In this document: one piece after another, positions 18,154-27,403 of the stretch
How positions within the stretch are numbered: the first letter of the stretch is position 1
Layout: the number at the start of each line of letters is the position of its first letter
Assembly: GCA_947629935.1 (NCBI GenBank)
Contig: CANRFQ010000010.1
Location: forward strand, 1-47,655
Length of the DNA: 47,655 nucleotides
Source: an uncultured Bacilli bacterium
Lineage (GTDB): Bacteria; Bacillota_I; Bacilli_A; RF39; UBA660
Direction of reading: 5' to 3'
Translations under genes and position numbers: made by a program
The notes under the pieces: generated by a model
Told to the model about the DNA's origin: nothing
Seen by the model: the letters and a program-made list of their open reading frames with translations, nothing else
Database searches by the model: none

Positions 18154-19242
18154 ATGATTCAGGAAATTAATAATAATTTAATAAAAGCCAGTGACCTAAT
18201 AAATAATAAGAAATTTGACGAAGCCGAAAACGTATTAAAAGAATATATTCAGCAAGTGCAACCATTAATAAAAAAATCAAAAGACGAAATTAGTCTTTGT
18301 TTTAATAATGTGGCTGAATTTTACCTATATACCCAATTACATAAACCGGTTAAAAATGTGGCATTGGTTAGTTATAAAATAGACGTTGCTTATCAGTGGC
18401 TTGCTTATATAGCTAATGAAAACAAAGAATATAAAAAAGCTTTAGCTTATGTGGAAAAGGGACTAAGTTATAATCCTATGAATACAGATTTAATTTTTGA
18501 AGAATGTGAAACATATAAGCTCCAAAAAGACTGGCCCAAATTATATGCTACGACTAAGAAAGTTTATCCTTTAATAATTACAGCTCGTGATGTAGCTAAA
18601 TACTATCGGGCTTTAGGGTATTACTATATTGAACAAGGAATTTTTGAAGTGGCATATGCTTTATATATGTTTAGTTTAGAATATGAAGAAAGTAATAATG
18701 CTAAAAGTGAACTTAATTTTATCCGACAAACTATTAATAATCTTTCTTTTAAAATGACTTTACCTGATGCTATTAACATTTTTTTAAAAAACAATATAAA
18801 TATCGGCGCGCCGAAAAAAAATATCGATTTATTAAAACAGTTATTGCATGAGGAAAATTTAGTGCAAAATAATTTAGATGTGAAGTATGATATTGAAGAA
18901 GATATTTTTGCGTTAACTAAAGATGATACTTACTTGCATAGCTTTTGGATAAATATTGAAGAAGGCAAAGGGGATATCACGGAAGATATAACCCTCAAAA
19001 TAGTTAATAATCAGAAACTACTAGAAGATTTTCCTAATAAAAATGAACAACGCCGAATAGAATATGTGTTAGAAGATAAAAATAATACTTATAAAGGATA
19101 TACAATCATTGATTCTAAAGATTTAGTTGTAGAAGAAGTAATGGCTAAAAATAGTCCGTACATAATAAAAGTTTATGGGGTATTTTTGTCACCAAAATCA
19201 GAAAATAGCTTTATTGAATTTAAAATAGCAAGTAAAGATTAA
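18154..19242 (+). CDS. Tetratricopeptide-repeat protein
   Basis: This 362-aa soluble protein has TPR-like helices in its first ~220 residues, for example NKKFDEAENVLKEYI, NKEYKKALAYVEKGLSYNP and EQGIFEVAYALYMFSLEY (typical A/G/Y/P spacing). The C-terminal ~140 residues are not repeat-like and may form a beta-rich domain. No catalytic motif is visible. RBS TAGGAGAT. It sits 95 nt after the multidomain gene, in the same direction and with no clear terminator between, so it may be co-transcribed. It ends 5 nt before the first htpG operator. Function unknown. Confidence 0.65.
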   Translation: MIQEINNNLIKASDLINNKKFDEAENVLKEYIQQVQPLIKKSKDEISLCFNNVAEFYLYTQLHKPVKNVALVSYKIDVAYQWLAYIANENKEYKKALAYVEKGLSYNPMNTDLIFEECETYKLQKDWPKLYATTKKVYPLIITARDVAKYYRALGYYYIEQGIFEVAYALYMFSLEYEESNNAKSELNFIRQTINNLSFKMTLPDAINIFLKNNINIGAPKKNIDLLKQLLHEENLVQNNLDVKYDIEEDIFALTKDDTYLHSFWINIEEGKGDITEDITLKIVNNQKLLEDFPNKNEQRRIEYVLEDKNNTYKGYTIIDSKDLVVEEVMAKNSPYIIKVYGVFLSPKSENSFIEFKIASKD

Positions 19243-19247
19243 AAAAA

Positions 19248-19275
19248 TTAGCACTCTATTATTGACAAGTGCTAA
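19248..19275 (+). promoter_or_regulatory. CIRCE-like HrcA operator 1 (upstream of htpG)
   Basis: TTAGCACTC (19248-19256), 10-nt spacer, AAGTGCTAA (19267-19275). The CIRCE consensus is TTAGCACTC-N9-GAGTGCTAA; here the spacer is one base longer and the right arm differs by one base. It overlaps the -35 box TTGACA (19262-19267), so bound HrcA would block RNA polymerase. Confidence 0.85.
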
Positions 19276-19291
19276 TTTTTAGTATTATAAT
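19262..19291 (+). promoter_or_regulatory. htpG promoter
   Basis: Perfect -35 TTGACA (19262-19267), 18-nt spacer and perfect -10 TATAAT (19286-19291). This is a strong housekeeping-sigma promoter, wrapped between two CIRCE-like elements. Confidence 0.85.
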
Positions 19292-19295
19292 TTAA

Positions 19296-19322
19296 TTAGC
19301 AAATGCATTAAATGAGTGCTAG
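19296..19322 (+). promoter_or_regulatory. CIRCE-like HrcA operator 2 (5' leader of htpG)
   Basis: TTAGCAAAT (19296-19304), exact 9-nt spacer, GAGTGCTAG (19314-19322). The right arm matches the consensus in 8 of 9 positions; the left arm is weaker (TTAGCA kept). It covers the expected transcription start and touches the RBS AGGAGG (19321-19326). Confidence 0.65.
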
Positions 19323-19331
19323 GAGGATTAT

Positions 19332-21197
19332 ATGAAAAAAGAATTTAAAGCTGAATCAAAAAGATTAATGGAGTTAATGATTAATTCAATCTATACTAAT
19401 AAAGAAATATTTTTAAGAGAAGTTATTTCTAATGCATCTGATGCGATTGATAAATTACATTATAAATCATTAACAGATCGAAAAATTAAGGTGAAAAAGG
19501 ATGACTTTGCTATTTTCGTCAATATTGATAAAGAAAATAGAACTTTAACCATATCTGATAATGGTATTGGTATGACCAAAGAGGAACTTGAAACAAATTT
19601 GGGAACAATTGCCAAAAGTGGTTCTTTTGATTTTAAAAATGATAATAAGAAGAAAGAAAATATTGATATAATTGGCCAATTTGGAGTAGGATTTTACTCA
19701 GCTTTTATGGTAGCATCAAAAGTTGAAGTAATTTCAAAAGCGTTTGGTAGTGAAGAAGCCTATAGCTGGGTATCATCTGGTATTGATGGATATAGTATAA
19801 AAAAATGTTCCAAAGAAAATTATGGAACGGATATTATTTTAACAATTAAAGATGATGATAAAGAATATGATAAATATTTAGAAGAATATAATATAAAAAG
19901 TTTAATTAAAAAATATTCTGATTACATTACTTATCCTATTAAGATGGAGGTTACTAAAACTAAGGAAAAAGAAGGTCAAGAAAATGAATTTGAAGAATAT
20001 AAAGAAATTGAAGTTATTAATAGTTTAGTACCTTTGTGGAAAAGAAATAAAAAAGATATTAAACAAGAAGACTATGACACTTTCTATTCTGATAAATTTT
20101 TTGATTATGAAAAACCTCTTACCCAAATTCATACCGCTGCCGAAGGAACAATTGAATATAATTCATTAATTTATATTCCTTCCCATGCTGCCTACGATTA
20201 TTATTCAAAAGATTATGAAAAAGGATTGCAATTATACTCAAATGGCGTGTTAATTATGGAAAAATGCGCAGATTTAGTTCCTGATTATTTCAGCTTTGTT
20301 AAAGGGGTTGTGGATTCTCCGGATTTATCATTAAATATTTCGCGAGAAACTCTGCAACAAAACCGTGTCTTAAAAACGATTGCTACGAATATTGAAAAAC
20401 GCATTAAATCAGAGTTACTTGAAATGCAGGCTAAAAAAGAGGCAGATTATTTAAAATTTTGGGAAGCATTTGGAATGCAAATAAAAGTTGGAGTTTATAA
20501 TGATTTCGGAATGAATAAAGATAAATTACAAGATTTATTAATGTTTTATTCATCAAAAGAAGAAAAATTAATTACTTTAGCTGACTATGTAAAACGTAAT
20601 AAAGATTATAAAGATATATATTATGCTTGTGGAAATACAACGGAGCAAATTGCTATGTTACCGCAAGTTGAAGCCGTAGTAGCTAAGGGTAAAGAAGTAT
20701 TATATTGTACCGATTATGTCGATGAGTTTGTTTTAAAAACTTTAATGAAATATGAAGATAAAGACTTTAAGAATGTTTGTTCTGATAATATAGATTTAGA
20801 TAGTGAAGAAGAAAAAGAAGCTTTGAAAAAGTTAAATGAAAAATCTAAGGAAATGTTAGATTTAATTAAGGATACTATTGCCGTAAAAGAAGTAAAGTTT
20901 ACTAACAAATTAAAGAATCATCCTGTATGTTTAACATCAGTTGGCGAAATATCTGTAGAAATGGAAAAAGTAATGAATGCTATGCCAACCCAAGAGAATA
21001 TTAATGCGGAAAAGATATTAGAAATAAATGAAAATCATCCTATCGCCAAAAAGATTCAAGATTTATATAAGAAAGATAAAGAGCAATTAAAGGATTATAG
21101 TAAAGTTTTATATGCACAGGCAAGATTAATAGAAGGACTTCCTATTGAAAATCCTACCGAAATTACGAATTTAATTTGTGAAATGATTGCCAAATAA
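19332..21197 (+). CDS. htpG: Chaperone HtpG (bacterial Hsp90)
   Basis: The 621-aa ATP-dependent chaperone is of typical length (about 620-630 aa). The N-terminal GHKL ATPase is recognised by LREVISNASDAIDKL, ISDNGIGMTKEEL and IGQFGVGFYSAFMVA. The middle domain carries the catalytic-loop arginine in NISRETLQQNR. The C-terminal dimerisation domain ends with ...ITNLICEMIAK. RBS AGGAGG. It is preceded by two CIRCE-like sites, so it is probably repressed by HrcA and heat-induced. In B. subtilis htpG is not a CIRCE/HrcA gene, so this regulation differs from the model species. A terminator overlaps the stop. Confidence 0.98.
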   Translation: MKKEFKAESKRLMELMINSIYTNKEIFLREVISNASDAIDKLHYKSLTDRKIKVKKDDFAIFVNIDKENRTLTISDNGIGMTKEELETNLGTIAKSGSFDFKNDNKKKENIDIIGQFGVGFYSAFMVASKVEVISKAFGSEEAYSWVSSGIDGYSIKKCSKENYGTDIILTIKDDDKEYDKYLEEYNIKSLIKKYSDYITYPIKMEVTKTKEKEGQENEFEEYKEIEVINSLVPLWKRNKKDIKQEDYDTFYSDKFFDYEKPLTQIHTAAEGTIEYNSLIYIPSHAAYDYYSKDYEKGLQLYSNGVLIMEKCADLVPDYFSFVKGVVDSPDLSLNISRETLQQNRVLKTIATNIEKRIKSELLEMQAKKEADYLKFWEAFGMQIKVGVYNDFGMNKDKLQDLLMFYSSKEEKLITLADYVKRNKDYKDIYYACGNTTEQIAMLPQVEAVVAKGKEVLYCTDYVDEFVLKTLMKYEDKDFKNVCSDNIDLDSEEEKEALKKLNEKSKEMLDLIKDTIAVKEVKFTNKLKNHPVCLTSVGEISVEMEKVMNAMPTQENINAEKILEINENHPIAKKIQDLYKKDKEQLKDYSKVLYAQARLIEGLPIENPTEITNLICEMIAK

Positions 21198-21221
21198 AGT
21201 TACAGAAATGTAGCTTTTTTT
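21196..21221 (+). terminator. Rho-independent terminator of htpG
   Basis: AAAGTTAC (21196-21203), 6-nt loop, GTAGCTTT (21210-21217, one G-T pair), T-run to 21221. It begins inside the htpG stop codon. Confidence 0.8.
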
Positions 21222-21308
21222 AGTGCTTGCTATAATTCAAAGGAAATTTTAAATAAATTGCTAAAGAAAATTGATTAATTATGTTTTATAATATTGTTGG
21301 TGATATAC

Positions 21309-22091
21309 ATGAATAATTTTAAACATAAAAAAAGCTTGGGACAAAACTTTTTAAAAGATGAAACAATTCTTAACAATATAGTAAATGCAGTTGATTTACA
21401 AAAAAATGACTTGGTAATAGAAATAGGTCCAGGGCAGGGCGCTTTAACTAAAAAAATACAAGAAAAAAAAGTTAATTTAATTTGTTATGAAATAGATGAA
21501 AGAACTAAACCATATCTAGAAAAAATTAAAGAAAGTAAAACTAATATAATTTATGAAGATATTTTACAAGCTGATATTTATGGAGATATTCAAGATTATA
21601 AATATGAAAATTTATATGTAATTGCTAATTTACCATATTATATTACAACGCCGATTATAAAAAAAATTATTGACTCTAACTTAAATGTTAAAACAATGCT
21701 TTTAATGGTGCAAAAAGAAGTAGCCGAACGCTTTTGTGCTAAGTCGGGCTCTAAAAATTATGGCTCTTTAACTATTTATTTAAATTACTTTTATGAAATT
21801 GAAAAACTTTTTGATGTGCCTAGAACATGTTTTAACCCCGCTCCTAATGTGGATAGTGCTGTAGTAAAGTTTCAAAAAAGAGACAACAAATTTAAGGTTT
21901 TAAATGAAGATAATTTTTTTAATTTAGTTAAAAACGCCTTTCGTCAAAAAAGAAAAAATTTAAAGAATAATTTAGAGAACTACGATTTAAATAAAATTAA
22001 TGATATTTTAAATAATTATAATTTATCTTTAAAAAATAGGGCCGAGGAAATTCCAATTGAAGTTTTTGTTACTATTTCTAATAATTTATAA
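21309..22091 (+). CDS. ksgA: 16S rRNA (adenine1518-N6/adenine1519-N6)-dimethyltransferase
   Basis: The protein is 260 aa from the ATG at 21309; upstream in-frame TTG/GTG codons (21294-21302) would add residues not normal for the family. It dimethylates two adenines in helix 45 of 16S rRNA. Seen: KKSLGQNFL at the N-terminus, the SAM-binding EIGPGQGALT, the catalytic NLPYYI motif and the NPAPNVDSAVV block. In B. subtilis the gene directly precedes yabG and veg; here a polysaccharide locus of about 19 kb intervenes. RBS is weak (GGTG at 21299-21302). Confidence 0.96.
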   Translation: MNNFKHKKSLGQNFLKDETILNNIVNAVDLQKNDLVIEIGPGQGALTKKIQEKKVNLICYEIDERTKPYLEKIKESKTNIIYEDILQADIYGDIQDYKYENLYVIANLPYYITTPIIKKIIDSNLNVKTMLLMVQKEVAERFCAKSGSKNYGSLTIYLNYFYEIEKLFDVPRTCFNPAPNVDSAVVKFQKRDNKFKVLNEDNFFNLVKNAFRQKRKNLKNNLENYDLNKINDILNNYNLSLKNRAEEIPIEVFVTISNNL

Positions 22092-22105
22092 TAAGCATTT
22101 TAGGA

Positions 22106-22134
22106 TTGTCATATTCACTTTTTTTTGTCATAAT
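22106..22134 (+). promoter_or_regulatory. Putative promoter of the polysaccharide operon
   Basis: TTGTCA (22106-22111), 17-nt spacer, CATAAT (22129-22134). It lies 24 nt before the first gene's ATG. No further clear promoter or terminator was seen until 39060, suggesting one long operon. Confidence 0.5.
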
Positions 22135-22158
22135 TAAATTAGATGGGTAGGATTAACC

Positions 22159-23430
22159 ATGCATAAAATTTTAAATAAAAGTGCTTTTATTTTTTTAACT
22201 ATCTTAATTATAACCATGAATGTTAGTACAACTTTAATTTCAATGGAATACATTCATTATTTAGAATTTTCGGAAATAATCTTTATATTTGGGATTGTTG
22301 CTTTTAACTTCTATATATTTTATAAGATATATAATAATGATAAATTACATTTAAAAGATGTATTTATTGTTATATTATTAATATTAGGAGTTATTTCGTA
22401 TTTTTTTGCCTTTGACAAAAATGTTGCTTTAAATGGAACGATAGGAAGATACGAGGGATTAAGAACTTTATTTAGTTATTATAGTTTTTTCTTAGTTGCA
22501 TCAACTATAGATAAAAAACATCAACAAAAATTAATGTATATACTTATAGGGGTAGGTATATTTCAAATTTTAATTGGAACAATTCAATTTTTGCAAATAA
22601 AAAATATATTTGGTTATGATCGTAGTAATAACTTTAGTGCAACATATAGATTTGCAAGTGGAACATTTGGTAATCCTAATTTCTATTCAACATTTATCTT
22701 GTTATTATTCATGTATATATGGTCAATGTTGATTAATTCTCAAAATCATAAAATTTTATATTTGATTTTATTCTTAATATACGGTTATGGATTATTTATA
22801 GGTAATACTTTGGGATGTATTCTAACATCAATCATCGTTTTAATTATTTCTGGTCTAACCAAAATTAATAAAAAAAATTATAAAAAAGTTGGGATTATAA
22901 TTGGGTGTATTTTCATTATAATTATTGCGTTATTTTTAGGGTTAAAGCATGTAAATAATACAAATATAAATGATATATTTCGAAAAAATATAGAAGAAAT
23001 AGCTCATATTTTTGACGATGGATTAAATGATTCTTCAGGAAATTATCGTATTTATATATGGAAAGAAAGTTTAAAAATGGTTCCTAAATATTATAAAACA
23101 GGAATTGGCATTGATAATTTTAGTAATATAAATAATGGTACTTATTTATGTTCACCAAAAGAGTGTTTTGACAAAGCTCATAATGAATATTTGCAAATGT
23201 TATTCACTGAAGGGGTGACTGCTTTAATAGTTTATTTAACTTTTATGGGGTATATTATTTATAACTATATAAAAAAGAAAGATAAAAATGCTCACAACAC
23301 AGGGTTAATTTATGGAATAAGTGCTTATTTAATTCAAGCATTTGTTAATATAAGTGTTATTCAGGTTGCGCCAATTTTGTACATTTTGATGGGATTTATA
23401 TGTAGGAAGGAAGAGAATTATGATAATTAA
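22159..23430 (+). CDS. O-antigen ligase/polymerase-like (Wzy/WaaL superfamily) membrane protein
   Basis: The 423-aa protein has about 10-12 membrane helices and one larger outer loop (about 270-345). The GTFGNPNFYSTFILL motif, and KTGIGIDNF...KAHNEYLQMLFTEG in the large loop, are characteristic of the Wzy_C/O-antigen-ligase superfamily. Members either polymerise repeat units or transfer a finished glycan from its lipid carrier. The cluster exports by an ABC transporter and shows no Wzx flippase, which argues for a ligase role or transfer to the wall (inference). First gene of the operon; its end overlaps the next gene by 11 nt. Confidence 0.85.
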   Translation: MHKILNKSAFIFLTILIITMNVSTTLISMEYIHYLEFSEIIFIFGIVAFNFYIFYKIYNNDKLHLKDVFIVILLILGVISYFFAFDKNVALNGTIGRYEGLRTLFSYYSFFLVASTIDKKHQQKLMYILIGVGIFQILIGTIQFLQIKNIFGYDRSNNFSATYRFASGTFGNPNFYSTFILLLFMYIWSMLINSQNHKILYLILFLIYGYGLFIGNTLGCILTSIIVLIISGLTKINKKNYKKVGIIIGCIFIIIIALFLGLKHVNNTNINDIFRKNIEEIAHIFDDGLNDSSGNYRIYIWKESLKMVPKYYKTGIGIDNFSNINNGTYLCSPKECFDKAHNEYLQMLFTEGVTALIVYLTFMGYIIYNYIKKKDKNAHNTGLIYGISAYLIQAFVNISVIQVAPILYILMGFICRKEENYDN

Positions 23431-24310
23431 AAGAGTTAGCAATGGTCAAAAAATTAATATAGATAAATTAAGTCTTGAAGAACTATATCAATTACATTTT
23501 GAAGAAGAGTTTTATACAGCTCGAAAAATGGAAAAAGAACTTCCATTTAGTAAAGAACGCGATAAGTTATTACAAAAGGCGTATGAAATTATTGAACCAT
23601 TCAAAATATATGAAGGTCAAAAAGAAAGCACAAATTTAAAAGTCGGAATATATAGAAAAAATTTCCGTGCAATTTTTGATAGAGTCGTAGCTAGAATGAA
23701 GCCACGTGAATTATATAATATTGTAGAATTAGGATGTGGGCATTGTAATTTTTTAAATAATATATCGTCGAAAAAAAAATATAAAATCTATGGATGCGAT
23801 ATTCATGCTAGTAATATTGGTTCTAACATTACTGTGAAAAAAGAAAACTTTTATAATTTTTTAAAAAGTTTTGCTGATAATTCTATTGATGTTTTAGTAG
23901 CTGACAATGTTTGTGAGCATTTTATGAAGGACGAGGCGGATTCTATATATAATTTAATTTATCAGAAATTAAATCCAGATGGAAGAATTATATTTATTAT
24001 CCCTAATTTATATTTAGGGCCAAATGATATAAGTGGCAAAATAAAAAATCACGGTAAAAAGCCTTTAGGATTTCATTTTATGGAGCAAACATATAAAGAT
24101 AATATTAAATTATTTAAAAAGCATCATTTATTTACAGATTATATTGCTTTGCGGTTGAGTGAGAAAAGATATTTGTTGATAAAAAATATTTTGGGATTAG
24201 ATAAAATAAAAATATTTCTGGAAAGCATTTTGGGTAAGATTAATTTTAAAAGGAAAAGAGCCGCTTTTACCGTACTTGGGTTAAACACTTATATATTAAA
24301 AAAGAAATAA
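23420..24310 (+). CDS. SAM-dependent class I methyltransferase of the polysaccharide locus
   Basis: The 296-aa protein opens with a helical module (NGQKINIDKLSLEELYQLHFEEEFYTAR, ...LPFSKERDKLL). A class I methyltransferase core follows: motif I VELGCGHCNFL, acidic GCDIHA, DVLVADNVCEHF and a GRIIFIIPN strand. It is homologous across its length to the C-terminal ~300 residues of the protein at 28089-30686. The start overlaps the previous gene and has RBS AGGAAGGA. It probably methylates a glycan or glycolipid, perhaps as chain-end cap; substrate unknown. Confidence 0.8.
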   Translation: MIIKRVSNGQKINIDKLSLEELYQLHFEEEFYTARKMEKELPFSKERDKLLQKAYEIIEPFKIYEGQKESTNLKVGIYRKNFRAIFDRVVARMKPRELYNIVELGCGHCNFLNNISSKKKYKIYGCDIHASNIGSNITVKKENFYNFLKSFADNSIDVLVADNVCEHFMKDEADSIYNLIYQKLNPDGRIIFIIPNLYLGPNDISGKIKNHGKKPLGFHFMEQTYKDNIKLFKKHHLFTDYIALRLSEKRYLLIKNILGLDKIKIFLESILGKINFKRKRAAFTVLGLNTYILKKK

Positions 24311-24330
24311 ATTAGAAAGAAGAAATATTT

Positions 24331-25431
24331 ATGAAAATTGTTTTCATAGCCTCTAAAACTTCTTCACTTTTGAATTTTCATGGACAATTAATTTCAGATA
24401 TAATGGCAAAAGGACATCAAGTTATTGCTATTGTTTCAGATAATAAATGTGAAGATAGTTTAAAAAAAATGGGAATAAAAATAATAACTTTGCAATTAAA
24501 TAGAACCTCGGTATCCCCAGTAAATAATTTTGTATACTTTGGGAGATTAAGAAAAATTTTAAAATCAATAAAGCCAGATAAAGTTTTTTCTTATACTATT
24601 AAGCCCGTTATTTTTGGTTCAATTGCTGCTCATTTAGCTGGTACTAAAGAAATATATTCTTTAGTATGTGGTTTGGGACAAGTATATTCAGTTAATAATT
24701 TAAAAATGAAGATTATTAGAAATATTTGTAATAAAGCATATAAACAAGCATTTAAATATAATCAAAGAGTTATATTTCAAAATCAAGATGATATTAACGA
24801 TTTTGTTCAAAACCGGATAATAGAAAAAGACAAAATAGCTTTGGTTGATGGACCAGGAGTAGATTTGCGTATTTTTAAAAAAAATAAATTACCTAAAAAC
24901 AAATCTTTTATCATGGTTTCGCGTATTGTTGAAGAAAAGGGGATAACAGAATATCTTGAAGCTGCCAAAATTATTAAAAATAAATATCCTGATAGTTCTT
25001 TTACTTTTATTGGCGCTTTTGATGAGTGTTATAAGAAAGATTATAAGAAATTTTTAAAAACTGTGGATAAGAATATAGTAAACTATATTCCTGAAACTAA
25101 TAAAGTTGCTGATTTTATCAGTAAACATACCATCTTTGTTTTACCTACTTATTACCGTGAGGGAACCCCCAAAACTTTACTTGAAGCTGCGGCAATGGGA
25201 CGCCCTATTATAACTACTAATACTCCAGGGTGTAAAAATACCGTTAAAGATGGTGTGAATGGGTATTTTGTTAAAGCTCGAGATATTCAAGATTTAGTTG
25301 CTAAAATGGAACTAATGATAAAAGAGACAAATTTACAACAGATGGGTGATGAAAGTTATAAATTGTGTGTCCAAAAATTTGATATTAATATGATAAACAA
25401 AAAAATGTTAGAAATTTTGAATATAAAATAA
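24331..25431 (+). CDS. Family 4 glycosyltransferase (PglA/TuaC-like)
   Basis: The 366-aa GT-B enzyme has an N-terminal acceptor domain starting MKIVFIASKTSSLLNFHGQL and containing the SYTIKPVIFGSIAA and VCGLGQVY segments typical of retaining HexNAc/uronic-acid transferases. The C-terminal domain has VSRIVEEKG and the nucleotide-sugar EX7E motif EGTPKTLLE (Glu277, Glu285). RBS GAAAGAAG. Its place beside TviB/TviC-type enzymes suggests it could use UDP-HexNAc or UDP-HexNAcA (inference). Confidence 0.88.
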   Translation: MKIVFIASKTSSLLNFHGQLISDIMAKGHQVIAIVSDNKCEDSLKKMGIKIITLQLNRTSVSPVNNFVYFGRLRKILKSIKPDKVFSYTIKPVIFGSIAAHLAGTKEIYSLVCGLGQVYSVNNLKMKIIRNICNKAYKQAFKYNQRVIFQNQDDINDFVQNRIIEKDKIALVDGPGVDLRIFKKNKLPKNKSFIMVSRIVEEKGITEYLEAAKIIKNKYPDSSFTFIGAFDECYKKDYKKFLKTVDKNIVNYIPETNKVADFISKHTIFVLPTYYREGTPKTLLEAAAMGRPIITTNTPGCKNTVKDGVNGYFVKARDIQDLVAKMELMIKETNLQQMGDESYKLCVQKFDINMINKKMLEILNIK

Positions 25432-25447
25432 ATGGTAAGGAGTCATC

Positions 25448-26581
25448 ATGAAAATATTATTTAATTGTCTGGATTTAGAAAAAGGAGGAGCTCAAAGAGT
25501 TATTTCTGTGCTAGCTAATCATTTTTCGACTAACAATGAAGTATCTATTTTAATGCTACGCCAAAAAAATATAAGATATGAAATAAATAAGAATATTAGT
25601 TTATTTGCAGTGACAAAGATAAAAAAAATGACAAAACTTCATACTCTTTTAGCCAAAATATCGATTATAAAATTAATAAAAATGCAATTGCAAATTAAAA
25701 AAATTAATCCAGATATTATTATTAGTTTTTTACCCGAACCTTCATTAAAATTAATGTTCCTTAAAAAATTTAATGGGCAATTAAATAAGATTCCTACAAT
25801 TGTATCAGTAAGAAATGATCCATTTACGGAATATAAAAATAAAATAATTAATATAGTAATGAGACACTTGTATCAAAAAGCTGATAAAATAGTGTTACAG
25901 ACTGATGAGGCTTTTTTATACTTTGCTAAACTTTTTAAGGAAGATAAATTAACGGTTATTCCTAATCCCATAGATTATAAATTTTTAATATCCAAACCGT
26001 ATAATGGTAGAAGATCAGAGCAAATTGTCAATGTTGGTCGCTTAGTTACTCAGAAAAATCAGAAACTATTAATCGATGCATATCTTAAAGTTTTAACAAA
26101 ATATCCGCATCTAAAACTAATAATTTATGGTAGTGGTCCCTTAGAAAGAGAATTAAAAAACTATGTTAAGCATTTAAATTTGGAAAATAAAGTTTTTTTT
26201 AGAGGTGAAGTAGATGATATTAAAACAGCTATTTTAAAGGCTAAGATGTTTGTTTTATCAAGTGATTATGAAGGTATGCCCAATGCTTTAATGGAAGCGA
26301 TGGCTTTAGGGATACCTTGTGTTTCAACCAATTGTCCATGTGGGGGACCTAAGTATTTAATAAAAAATGACGACAATGGGATATTAGTGCCAATAAAAAA
26401 TAGTAATAAACTAGCTAAAGCTATGTTAATGTTATTGGATAATAAAAATCTAAGTAATAAAATATCGAAAAATGCTTTTTTGTTCAGTAGGCAATATGAA
26501 CCGAGTAAGATTTGCTCATTATGGGAAAAAGAAATTTTTAAAATTTTGTCGAAAAATAGGGATAAATTAACCAAAAAATAG
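25448..26581 (+). CDS. Family 4 glycosyltransferase (PglH/PglJ-like)
   Basis: The 377-aa GT-B fold protein begins MKILFNCLDLEKGGAQRV, a typical 'GGAxRV' N-terminus. The donor domain has VNVGRLVTQKNQ and the EX7E motif EGMPNALME (Glu275, Glu283), followed by STNCPCGGPKYLI, a sequence common in GalNAc-type transferases of the PglH/PglJ group. RBS TAAGGAG. Sugar and linkage cannot be read from sequence alone. Confidence 0.88.
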   Translation: MKILFNCLDLEKGGAQRVISVLANHFSTNNEVSILMLRQKNIRYEINKNISLFAVTKIKKMTKLHTLLAKISIIKLIKMQLQIKKINPDIIISFLPEPSLKLMFLKKFNGQLNKIPTIVSVRNDPFTEYKNKIINIVMRHLYQKADKIVLQTDEAFLYFAKLFKEDKLTVIPNPIDYKFLISKPYNGRRSEQIVNVGRLVTQKNQKLLIDAYLKVLTKYPHLKLIIYGSGPLERELKNYVKHLNLENKVFFRGEVDDIKTAILKAKMFVLSSDYEGMPNALMEAMALGIPCVSTNCPCGGPKYLIKNDDNGILVPIKNSNKLAKAMLMLLDNKNLSNKISKNAFLFSRQYEPSKICSLWEKEIFKILSKNRDKLTKK

Positions 26582-26624
26582 TTTTTTCGTGTTATACTTT
26601 ATGAGTAGGAAATCGGAGGATTTT

Positions 26625-27389
26625 ATGAAAGTAGGAATTATAGGCTACGGTCATGTTGGTGTGGCTATGAAAGAATTATTTAAAGATGCCTTTATTTATG
26701 ATAAATATAAGGAAATGGGAAGTAAGGAAGAAATAAATAAATGTGATGTTGCTTTTGTTTGCGTTCCTACTCCTCAAAATGAAGATGGATCCTGTGATGT
26801 TAGTGCAGTTGATGAAGTTTTAGCATGGCTTAAAACCGAATTAATTATTATTCGCTCTACAGTACCAATTGGATATACCCAAAAGCAGAATGCTAATCAT
26901 AAATCAAGCATTGTTTTCCAACCTGAATATTATGGTGAAACTGTTGATCATCCTTTTAAAGATTTAAGAGAAAGAAAGTGGATAACTTTAGGCGGAGAAG
27001 ATGAAGCAGTTGAAAAAGCTATTAAAGTATATCAAACAGTTTATAATGCTAGTATTGATATTTGTATGATAGATTCATCAACGGCGGAGCTTGCTAAATA
27101 TATGGAAAATGCTTATTATGCAATGAAAGTTATTTTTTGTAATGAATTTTATGATATTGCTCAAGGCATGGGTATTAGCTATAGTAAGTTAAGAGAAGTA
27201 TGGACTTTAGATCCTCGTGTAAATAAAGATCATACTTTTGTTTATCCAGATAATAGAGGGTATGGCAAATCGTGTTTACCGAAAGATTTGGCAAGTATTA
27301 TTAATCAAGCAGAAAAAGAGGGTATTGATGTTTCTTTATTGCAAACTGTTAGAGAAAAAAATAAGAAATATAATCCAAATATAAAATAA
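26625..27389 (+). CDS. Short UDP-glucose/GDP-mannose dehydrogenase-type protein
   Basis: The protein is 254 aa from the ATG at 26625, which has RBS CGGAGG; an in-frame upstream start at 26589 is less likely. It has an N-terminal Rossmann motif VGIIGYGHVGVAM, the IIRSTVPIGYT and FQPEYYGE segments, and the active-site Cys217 in GKSCLPKDL. It then stops, lacking the C-terminal UDP-binding domain (about 120-150 aa) of standard enzymes (about 400-450 aa). Such short forms are known from phage and capsule loci and may be active or regulatory. A full-length relative is encoded at 31724-32986. Confidence 0.8.
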   Translation: MKVGIIGYGHVGVAMKELFKDAFIYDKYKEMGSKEEINKCDVAFVCVPTPQNEDGSCDVSAVDEVLAWLKTELIIIRSTVPIGYTQKQNANHKSSIVFQPEYYGETVDHPFKDLRERKWITLGGEDEAVEKAIKVYQTVYNASIDICMIDSSTAELAKYMENAYYAMKVIFCNEFYDIAQGMGISYSKLREVWTLDPRVNKDHTFVYPDNRGYGKSCLPKDLASIINQAEKEGIDVSLLQTVREKNKKYNPNIK

Positions 27390-27403
27390 ATTGGGAGGAA
27401 CCT

